From NCBI GenBank assembly GCA_002405515.1, contig DHLZ01000119.1, forward strand, positions 1 to 11,245: a stretch of DNA of 11,245 nucleotides, in the 5' to 3' direction. The DNA is from Planctomycetaceae bacterium UBA4655. GTDB lineage: Bacteria; Planctomycetota; Planctomycetia; Pirellulales; UBA1268. Shown here in pieces: positions 5,674-11,245 of this stretch. Below the pieces are notes generated by a model, which was not told the DNA's origin, ran no database searches, and saw only the letters and a list, made by a program, of their open reading frames with translations. A program made the position numbers and the translations under genes. Each line of letters opens with the position of its first letter. Within the stretch, counting starts at the first letter, position 1.

Positions 5674-7476
5674 ACCGATGGAAACGAGCTCGACGTCGAA
5701 GACGAGCGTTCCCTGCGGCCGGCCCGTCTGACCCTCGTAGGCGAGGTTCGCCGGGATGATGAGCGTGCGCCGGCCGCCGACCCGCATGCCGGCGACACCC
5801 TCGTCCCAGCCGTCGATCACCTCGTCGTTGCCGAGTTCGAACCGGAACGGCGTTCCCGTCCGGCCGGGACGCACGTCCCGCGAGCTGTCGAAGACCGTGC
5901 CGTTCCGGGAGCTGCCGACATAGTGGACCTGCACCCTCTGACCGGCCCGGGCGACCGCGCCACCGCCGATCTTCTCGTCACGGTATTGCAGGCCCGTGGC
6001 CGTGGTCTGGAGCGTAGCGTCGGATCGCGGCGACGCCGCGGCCGGCCGCATTTGCCCGGCGACGCCGGTGAGCAGCGGCAGCAGGGAACCGTTGGCGGCG
6101 ACGCGTCGAATCCCGTGGCCGCCTCCGCCGAGGCCCTGTGTCGCGAACAGCTGATCGACGCGGTTGTCGCCGTCGATGTCGACGCCGACGGCGAACACCG
6201 GTGCGTTCGATCGCGGGAGTGAGGCGAACGCAGCCTGTCGGGCGAGCCGCGTGTTCGCGGCGGCCGCGATCGTGCCGTCGTAGATCTCAGTCACCGAGCC
6301 GGCCCCTCGGCCGCCGGCGACGAAGATGTCGTCGATCGCATCGGTATTGAAACGCCCTGCCGAAACGGCGACGCCGCCCCGCATCGCAGACGAAAATGGC
6401 ACGATGCGATCGACCTGCCGCGGCGTGACGGAGACGTCGTAGACGAGAACCTCCGCGCCGCTGCCGGGGCCGTTGCCGATGATGATCTCGCCCCGACGGT
6501 CCGGAGCGGCGGCGGTCACGAGGCTGCCGCCGACGAACGTGCCGACATCCGCCACCGCGACGGTGGCGCCGGCCTGGAACTTTTGACCGAAGGGACGAAA
6601 CGCCTTCGAGGCGAGTTCGACGAGCTTGGCGGCTTCCGCCGGGCGGCTCTCGTAGACCTTCACGTCGCCGGCCCCGTGGGCCTTCGCGACCACGAGGTCG
6701 CCGTCGCCGTCCGCGTCGAGATCACCGCCCGCGACGCTCAAGCCGCCCTCGTAGCGGCTGCCAAACGGCACGAGGGGCCGGTATCCGGCGAGCTGATTTC
6801 CCTGCAGGTCGAAGAACCGCACCTCCGCGACACGGCCGGAGCCCGACGCGGCCGCGACTTCGTCGATGCCGTCACCGTCGAGATCGACGAGGATCGCATT
6901 CACGCCGCCGCGGAAGCCCTCCTCGAACGCGAGCCAGCTCGTGCGGACCGAACCGGTGAACGGGTCGATGACGGAGACCCTCGGTGTGCTCTCGTAGCCG
7001 ATGGCCGAGCCGACCACGATCGATGGAAGCTTGTCGATGTCGGTCGCCACGTTGTTCGAGCCGACGGCATCGACGGTTCCCGGGCCGGCCTCGACCGTCG
7101 CCGTGCTCACAAGCGAGCCACGGGCCGATGGAGCAACCGTGGAAACCACCGTGAAGATCGCCGCACCACCAGCGGGAAGCGAAACGTTCGCGTCGAGCGG
7201 CCCGGTGCCGCTCGCAGGACCCGTCGCGCCGGGCGAGTAGGTGGCGGTCCAGGTCTTGCCGCTCACCTGGGCGGGCGAGGGATTCCGCACCCGCGCGGCC
7301 GCGGCCGTCGCCGGCCCGGCGTTCGTGACGACGAGCGTCTCCGTGGAGGTCGTGCCCGGCTGATAAATCTCCCGGCCGTCGGAGAGATGGACGGCCAGAT
7401 CGACGACCGCCTCGCCGGCGAGCAATGCCCGTGGCTCGAACCGCTCGATCGAGAGCATCCGGTCGCGTCGTCGCAT
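5671..7476 (-). CDS. LEPR-XLL/FG-GAP protein with C-terminal FKBP-type prolyl isomerase
   Basis: This 601-residue exported protein combines surface-protein modules with a prolyl cis-trans isomerase. Counting from the chosen Met, residues 7-20 carry SIERFEPRALLAGE, the N-terminal LEPR-XLL-type motif of planctomycete surface proteins. Residues 24-150 resemble a DUF11/CARDB-like beta-domain (VVTNAGPATAAAARVRNP). Residues 155-450 hold FG-GAP/VCBS-like repeats with calcium-type loops DLDGDGIDE, DLDADGDGD and DIDGDNRVD. Residues 488-601 are a complete FKBP domain with the pocket residues in place: VHYVG, VFDSS, FELG, EVIDGWDEG, LAYEG and LVFDVEL. The open frame extends 25 codons further (7551), but that part overlaps a hairpin and lacks export features, so the ATG at 7474-7476 is preferred; Met at 7458 is also possible. 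It follows the TPR gene by 94 nt and is convergent with the BBP7 gene. Its client proteins are unknown. Confidence 0.82.
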   Translation of the reverse strand: MRRRDRMLSIERFEPRALLAGEAVVDLAVHLSDGREIYQPGTTSTETLVVTNAGPATAAAARVRNPSPAQVSGKTWTATYSPGATGPASGTGPLDANVSLPAGGAAIFTVVSTVAPSARGSLVSTATVEAGPGTVDAVGSNNVATDIDKLPSIVVGSAIGYESTPRVSVIDPFTGSVRTSWLAFEEGFRGGVNAILVDLDGDGIDEVAAASGSGRVAEVRFFDLQGNQLAGYRPLVPFGSRYEGGLSVAGGDLDADGDGDLVVAKAHGAGDVKVYESRPAEAAKLVELASKAFRPFGQKFQAGATVAVADVGTFVGGSLVTAAAPDRRGEIIIGNGPGSGAEVLVYDVSVTPRQVDRIVPFSSAMRGGVAVSAGRFNTDAIDDIFVAGGRGAGSVTEIYDGTIAAAANTRLARQAAFASLPRSNAPVFAVGVDIDGDNRVDQLFATQGLGGGGHGIRRVAANGSLLPLLTGVAGQMRPAAASPRSDATLQTTATGLQYRDEKIGGGAVARAGQRVQVHYVGSSRNGTVFDSSRDVRPGRTGTPFRFELGNDEVIDGWDEGVAGMRVGGRRTLIIPANLAYEGQTGRPQGTLVFDVELVSIG

Positions 7477-7500
7477 GTGACTGTCCCGTGGGCCGGAGCC

Positions 7501-7566
7501 AAAACCGAACCTGATACGCACTTCCATACCCCGCGGTTCGGAACGACGCAAACGGCCGGTTCGGAA
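7501..7566 (-). terminator. Possible terminator hairpin with duplicated arm
   Basis: On the minus-strand transcript, just past the stop of the TPR gene, CCGAACC (7541-7535) can pair with GGTTCGG (7511-7505) across a 23-nt loop, followed at once by TTTT (7504-7501). The arm lies within a 10-base direct repeat, TTCCGAACCG, present at 7566-7557 and 7543-7534, so either copy could pair. The loop is long and the T-tract short for a classic intrinsic terminator. It could also attenuate transcription into the FKBP gene. Confidence 0.4.
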
Positions 7567-7570
7567 GGAT

Positions 7571-9937
7571 TCACTCCTGTCGCTGAAACACGAGCGGCTT
7601 GGCGTCCTTCGGCGCGCCCACGAGCGAGAACTCGAACGAGTCGGTGCCGAGGCTCTTCACCTTCGCGAGCATCGTGCCCGCCTTGTCGCTCTCGAGGGCA
7701 ACGGCGTCGGCGGTGGTCGAGATCCTGCCCGAAAGTTCCACCGCCGGTTGTCCCTTCGGCGTCGCCTTCCAGGTGAACGTGAAGTCGTCCTTCACGCTCA
7801 GTTCGACCGCGTCGTCCCCCATCGTCGCCTTCCAGGTGCCGACGAGGTCGGTTTCCGGGCCGGCCGCGTTTGTCCCGGAGGAATCGTCGCCCACCTCGGC
7901 GGCAGCCGGCTTAACAGGCTCGGCGGCCGCGGGTGGCTTGCCGTCCTTCGAGTCGGCGGCCTCGGACGGGGGCGTGATCGCGTCGAGCAGACGCTTCGCG
8001 ACCGCGTCGCCGGGCTGTTTCGCCACCACGACCTCGAGCGCGTCGGCCGCGAGGTCGGCATGGCCTCCGACGAGATAGTGGTAGGCGAGCACGAAATACC
8101 CGGCGGCATTGCCGGGATTCGCCTTGCAGAAGGCCTCGAGCCGTCGCAGTTGCGTCGTGTAGTCGTCCACCGATCCGTAGAGGCCACTCATCGTCGTCCA
8201 GTCCATCCCCGGTGCGACCGCGAGCACCGCGTTGAGGGCGGCCGCCGCCTCGTCGTAGCGACCGAGGGCGAAGAGCGAGAGCGCCCGAACCTCGTGAAGC
8301 ACGGAGTCCTTCGGCGAGGCCTTCACGGCCCTGTCGAGACCGGCGACCGCGGCGTCGTACTCGCCGTTCTTGAAGTCGGCGAGCGCCTTTTCGACGACGG
8401 GATCGGCCTTCGGCTTGGCGGCCTCGCCGGCCGTCGTCCCGGACTCGTCGGCGACGGCGCCAGCACCCGCGGCCTCGCCGTCCTTGCCCACGTAGTTGTT
8501 GACGATGATCGGCTGCGAGTAGTCGTAGGGGCTCGCCGCCACCACCGTCGCGGGAATCGAGGCGTAGTAGGGGTTCACGTAGCCGCCTGCGCCGTATCCG
8601 AGGCAGGAGTAGCCGAGCCCCCAGTTCGCGCAGGTCGAGGCAAGGCCCCAGGTCGCCGCGCCAAAGACCAACGGGGCCCACCAGCCGCCGTTGTAGCCGT
8701 TCCAATTGCCGTTCCAGCAGCCGTGATACCAGCGTGCATAGCCCGGGTTCACGCATCGGTTGTACCACTGGTTGCCCCAGTTGCCGTAGCCGCCGTGCCC
8801 CCCGCCGCCATGCCAGCCGGCACCGTAGCCGGGCAGACCCCAGCCGCCGCCGTTCCAGCCGTACCCAGGCCGGTTGATGTTCACGTTGGTAAAGTTGTTG
8901 TTCGTGAACCAGTTGTTGTGGTTGTTGATGTTGTTGATGACGTTGCCGCTGTTCCAGTTGTTGTTCCAGAACGCGTTGTTGCCGCCGATGCCGGGGCGAT
9001 TCCAGCCGGCGCCCGGCCTGTTGCCGCCGACGCCGGGCCGCTCCGGTCGCGATCCTGGAAGACCGACCGGTTGCTCGAACCCGGGCGCCGGCTTCGTCAT
9101 GCCGATCGACGGCCGTTCACCACCGATCCCGGGACGATTGCCGCCCAGGCCGGGCGACGGCCTCGTCATCCCAAGATCACCCGGCCGCAAGGATGGCGAG
9201 GGACGCGTGGCAAAACCGCCGCCGGGCCGGCTGGCGGCGCCGGGCAATGGTGACGGGCGGGTCAGGCCGGCTGGGCCGCCGACGCCGGGAACGCCAAATC
9301 CGGGTGCGGGCTTGGTGGCAATGCCACCGACGGGCGGCCGGATTTCTCCGACGCCGGGTCGCGTCTGAAACGAAGGCCTGGTCATCGGGCCGGCCGGTGA
9401 CGGGCGCGAAGGAACGGTCGGCCTGTCGGCGACGCTCGGGAGAGACGGTCGGGCGAGATTTGGCCGACCGAGATCCCCGCTCGGCCGTTGGAACGCCGGC
9501 CGCTGCATGCCGCCGGGAATGCCAGCCATGCCCGGAGACGGTCGGGTCATGGCTTGAGGCAGTCCGCCGGGTAGCTGCGGACCCGCGAGTCCAGGGGTGG
9601 GGCGGGTCTGTGGAAGCTGGGGGCGACCGATGTTGGCGGGCATCTGTGGCCGTGGGGACGGCATCGGACGGGCCATCGGCACCTGCGGCCGGTTCATGGC
9701 CGGCGTGGGGCGTGCCATCGGTGCAGGCGATGGCCGAGCCATTGGCCTCGCCGGCCGGGCGCCGGCCGCGCCGACGTGCCCCATCGACGGGCGGCCGCCA
9801 CCGCCGCCACGGCCCGCCGCCGGCCTCGCGGCTGCGTCGTGCATCGCAAGGCAGCAGCATGCCACCACGATTCCGCCCAGCACCAGGTTGGCCCCGCAGA
9901 TCCTCCGCGAACCGCCAGCGATCCGATACGCGTTCAT
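7571..9937 (-). CDS. Exported TPR protein with low-complexity N-terminal half
   Basis: This 788-residue protein has four parts. Residues 1-37 look like a signal peptide (hydrophobic LVLGGIVVACCCLA, then MHDAAA). Residues 38-319 are a degenerate Arg-Pro/Gly repeat (PMARPSP, RPGIGG, TRPSPG and similar). Residues 320-480 are rich in Asn, Gly, Trp and Tyr, with a dense Asn stretch at 320-355 and later WNGNWNGYNGGWW. Residues 513-650 contain tetratricopeptide-like helices (VEKALADFKNGEYDAAVAGLDRAV, here split as VEKALADFKNGEY and DAAVAGLDRAV), a protein-protein binding fold. Residues 695-788 form a small beta-domain beginning DLVGTW. The role is unknown; export plus TPR suggests an envelope or surface scaffold. 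An upstream in-frame Met at 10015 exists, but the ATG at 9935-9937 has a good GGAG eight bases before it and gives the signal peptide. It lies between the lipoprotein and the FKBP gene. Confidence 0.85.
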   Translation of the reverse strand: MNAYRIAGGSRRICGANLVLGGIVVACCCLAMHDAAARPAAGRGGGGGRPSMGHVGAAGARPARPMARPSPAPMARPTPAMNRPQVPMARPMPSPRPQMPANIGRPQLPQTRPTPGLAGPQLPGGLPQAMTRPSPGMAGIPGGMQRPAFQRPSGDLGRPNLARPSLPSVADRPTVPSRPSPAGPMTRPSFQTRPGVGEIRPPVGGIATKPAPGFGVPGVGGPAGLTRPSPLPGAASRPGGGFATRPSPSLRPGDLGMTRPSPGLGGNRPGIGGERPSIGMTKPAPGFEQPVGLPGSRPERPGVGGNRPGAGWNRPGIGGNNAFWNNNWNSGNVINNINNHNNWFTNNNFTNVNINRPGYGWNGGGWGLPGYGAGWHGGGGHGGYGNWGNQWYNRCVNPGYARWYHGCWNGNWNGYNGGWWAPLVFGAATWGLASTCANWGLGYSCLGYGAGGYVNPYYASIPATVVAASPYDYSQPIIVNNYVGKDGEAAGAGAVADESGTTAGEAAKPKADPVVEKALADFKNGEYDAAVAGLDRAVKASPKDSVLHEVRALSLFALGRYDEAAAALNAVLAVAPGMDWTTMSGLYGSVDDYTTQLRRLEAFCKANPGNAAGYFVLAYHYLVGGHADLAADALEVVVAKQPGDAVAKRLLDAITPPSEAADSKDGKPPAAAEPVKPAAAEVGDDSSGTNAAGPETDLVGTWKATMGDDAVELSVKDDFTFTWKATPKGQPAVELSGRISTTADAVALESDKAGTMLAKVKSLGTDSFEFSLVGAPKDAKPLVFQRQE
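8576..8998 (-). repeat. Asn/Gly/Trp/Tyr-rich low-complexity segment
   Basis: This part of the TPR protein is built mainly from AAC, GGC, TGG and TAC codons. The densest Asn run is at 8873-8980, where GTTGTT repeats show on the plus strand. Such short codon repeats can change length by slippage. Confidence 0.75.
8981..9763 (-). repeat. Arg-Pro-rich degenerate repeat region
   Basis: About 260 residues of the TPR protein consist of short imperfect units around RP, such as PMARPSP, TRPSPG and NRPGIGG, spaced roughly 8-13 residues apart. The DNA copies are diverged, so this is an old or selected protein repeat and not a recent tandem duplication. Confidence 0.75.
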
Positions 9938-9945
9938 TTCAGCCA

Positions 9946-9949
9946 CTCC
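9946..9949 (-). promoter_or_regulatory. Ribosome binding site of the TPR gene
   Basis: GGAG on the minus strand is eight bases before the ATG at 9935-9937. It supports that start over the in-frame Met at 10015, which lacks such a site and would bury the signal peptide. Confidence 0.65.
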
Positions 9950-10075
9950 ATGCACCTTCAAAAATTCACTTTCATGAGAGCCGTTCGAACCAGCACCCGT
10001 CTGGAAACGGAACATTCACGACGACTCCATGGCAGACCGACAGCAGGTTTGACCAGCGACGGGAAAGCAATTTCA

Positions 10076-11074
10076 TCAACGCCCCTCGGCGTCCGGCCGC
10101 GGCGGCTTGCGGGCGATCATGAGCTTGAAGTCGGGCTCCACCTGCCCCGCGACGACCCGGTCGGTGCCGAGGATCGTGACGTGGTCGGCGTCGGTCGGCG
10201 AGAGCGTGAGCGTCGCACTGCCGGTCGTGCCGTCCGGCAGCGTCGCGACCGACTTCACCACCCAGCCGCCGTCATCGGGCGTCCATTCCCCCTCGCTGAA
10301 ACCGCCGTCGGAGTCGAACGTCCAGGATCGGAGCGTGAGTTCGACGGCATCCCAGCCGATCCGTTGCTGGCTTTTCGACGTCGGTTGCCCGCCGACCGAA
10401 AGGTTGTAGTCGCCGAGCAGGTAACTGCCGTCCTCGCTCCAGCGGTAAGAGATCGTCGTGCGGCCTTCGGGGCTCTCATCGACCCATTCCCCCACGAGCC
10501 AGCCGAGCTGGCCGAGCATCTCCTGCGCCGATGGCGGCGGGTCGTCGGCGAACTCCCGATACGATGCGATGAGCCATTCGCCCTCTTCTTTTTCGCGGAC
10601 CGCCATGTACCTCACCCGTGCGGCGTTCGTGCCTTCGCCCGCGGTGACCAGTCGCACGCCCTCCTCGATCGCCAGGTCGTCGTCGATCGCCCGCACCGAC
10701 TCCGCCTCCAGCGCGAGCTGCGCCTTTGGGAAGCGTTCGAAGAACTTCGTGAACAGCCCCTGGATCGCCTGCCTTCCGGAGTGCACGCCGCCGTTCTCGT
10801 CGACGAGTTCGCCCGACGGGGCGAACTGCGACGCGAGGCCCGCTGCGTCCGCCTTGTTGAAGGCCGCGACGGTCGCCGCATTGGCGGCGTTCACCGCGGC
10901 CGCGACGTCCGACTTGGCGGCGTCCGGCAACTTGCCGACGCTTGACGGCTTGCCGACGTTTGACGACGTGCCGACGGCCGGCAGCGGCTTGTCCTTGGAA
11001 GGGGACTGGGATGGCGAACATCCGGCGGCGAGCAGCACGCCGGCGGCAATCAAAAAGAGCGTCGAACGACCCAT
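10076..11074 (-). CDS. NTF2-like (SnoaL/DUF4440-type) lipoprotein
   Basis: This 332-residue lipoprotein starts MGRSTLFLIAAGVLLAAGC, with a lipobox LAAGC placing the lipidated cysteine at residue 19. A Ser/Lys/Pro/Gly linker covers 20-55. Residues 56-175 fit an NTF2-like fold: an opening helix (VNAANAATVAAFNKADAAGL), FAPSGELVDENGGVHSGRQAI, and the strand VRYMAVREKEEGEWLIASYRE. Residues 188-322 form a second beta-rich domain with LVGEW, QRIGWD and RSWTFDSDGGFSEG. The whole arrangement resembles planctomycete proteins often labelled SgcJ/EcaC family oxidoreductase, but NTF2-like domains are commonly non-enzymatic, so I do not assign a reaction. The frame extends 28 codons upstream, but only the ATG at 11072-11074 yields a proper lipoprotein signal; GGGA lies about nine bases before it. 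A 138-nt gap separates it from the TPR gene. Confidence 0.85.
   Translation of the reverse strand: MGRSTLFLIAAGVLLAAGCSPSQSPSKDKPLPAVGTSSNVGKPSSVGKLPDAAKSDVAAAVNAANAATVAAFNKADAAGLASQFAPSGELVDENGGVHSGRQAIQGLFTKFFERFPKAQLALEAESVRAIDDDLAIEEGVRLVTAGEGTNAARVRYMAVREKEEGEWLIASYREFADDPPPSAQEMLGQLGWLVGEWVDESPEGRTTISYRWSEDGSYLLGDYNLSVGGQPTSKSQQRIGWDAVELTLRSWTFDSDGGFSEGEWTPDDGGWVVKSVATLPDGTTGSATLTLSPTDADHVTILGTDRVVAGQVEPDFKLMIARKPPRPDAEGR
10931..10966 (-). repeat. 18-bp tandem repeat in the lipoprotein linker
   Basis: Two 18-bp copies at 10931-10948 and 10949-10966 match at 16 of 18 positions and encode the repeated VGK-containing part of the linker just after the lipidated cysteine. This is an in-frame, low-complexity spacer. 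Confidence 0.6.
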
Positions 11075-11162
11075 CGTGTTATTCCCAGCGGGCGAATGCT
11101 TTTCGGCGGTGTGAACGTCAGTCCAACGCATCCGATCATGTTCGTCGTTCGAGTGCAAGTGT

Positions 11163-11190
11163 CCGGCCTTCGCTTGCTTCCGTAGGCCGG
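11163..11190. repeat. 7-bp inverted repeat upstream of the lipoprotein gene
   Basis: CCGGCCT (11163-11169) and AGGCCGG (11184-11190) form a perfect stem with a 14-nt loop, about 90 bases before the lipoprotein start. No T-tract follows on the minus strand. It could be part of the leader or the end of a gene beyond the window. Confidence 0.4.
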
Positions 11191-11226
11191 CGACATGGCA
11201 GGGGCACCCCCGTCGAAAAACAAGGC

Positions 11227-11245
11227 GGGGGGGGGGGGGAGGGGG
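11227..11245 (+). repeat. G-homopolymer at the window edge
   Basis: Thirteen Gs (11227-11239), one A and five more Gs close the window. Such a run at a sequence end may be an assembly or sequencing artefact, or a genuine low-complexity tract. No gene is seen between 11075 and 11245. Confidence 0.85.

Noticed and set aside
7748..9253. A 501-codon open frame on the plus strand
   Set aside because: It is antisense to the TPR protein; its Val/Ala/Arg-rich product mirrors the low-complexity codons on the other strand.
9938..10075. Promoter search between the lipoprotein and TPR genes
   Set aside because: No -35/-10 pair of acceptable match and spacing was found; planctomycete promoters are too poorly defined to call one by eye.

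Overview
The window looks like chromosomal DNA of a GC-rich planctomycete, most likely of the Pirellulales type. The evidence is the gene content. There is a PQQ-like beta-propeller protein with the planctomycete DWPQ..GPTRNG motif. There is a BBP7-type outer-membrane beta-barrel protein, and a protein with an N-terminal LEPR-XLL-type motif (FEPRALLAGE). There is also an NTF2-like lipoprotein of a type common in that phylum. No phage, transposase, tRNA, rRNA or CRISPR array was seen. The assignment rests on protein motifs read by eye, not on a database search.

Layout. Bases 1-534 hold no convincing gene. They carry a 48-bp tandem repeat (168-330) and an opposing, partly diverged copy at 1-58. 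Bases 535-3869 hold three closely spaced minus-strand genes, transcribed in the order glycosyltransferase-like protein (2991-3869), SolA/monomeric sarcosine oxidase-type FAD amine oxidase (1827-2972), and secreted PQQ-like propeller protein (535-1806). A small csrA (3935-4117) lies just upstream on the same strand. A divergent intergenic region with a tandem 11-bp repeat and hairpins (4118-4371) separates csrA from the plus-strand BBP7 porin-like gene (4372-5661).

From 5671 to 11074 three minus-strand genes encode exported proteins. In transcription order they are an NTF2-like lipoprotein (10076-11074), a large TPR protein with a very low-complexity N-terminal half (7571-9937), and a LEPR-XLL/FG-GAP/FKBP fusion (5671-7476). 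The last is convergent with the BBP7 gene, and the two stop codons form the ends of one perfect palindrome. Bases 11075-11245 hold no gene. They end in a G-run that may mark a contig end.

How they may work together. Five of the eight genes encode predicted exported proteins (outer membrane, periplasm or surface), so the window reads as a cell-envelope region with a post-transcriptional regulator (CsrA) in its middle. The glycosyltransferase-oxidase-propeller trio is probably co-transcribed, but its substrate and pathway cannot be read from the sequence. The strongest candidates for something undescribed are the modular inverted and tandem repeat at the left end and the surface-type FKBP fusion.
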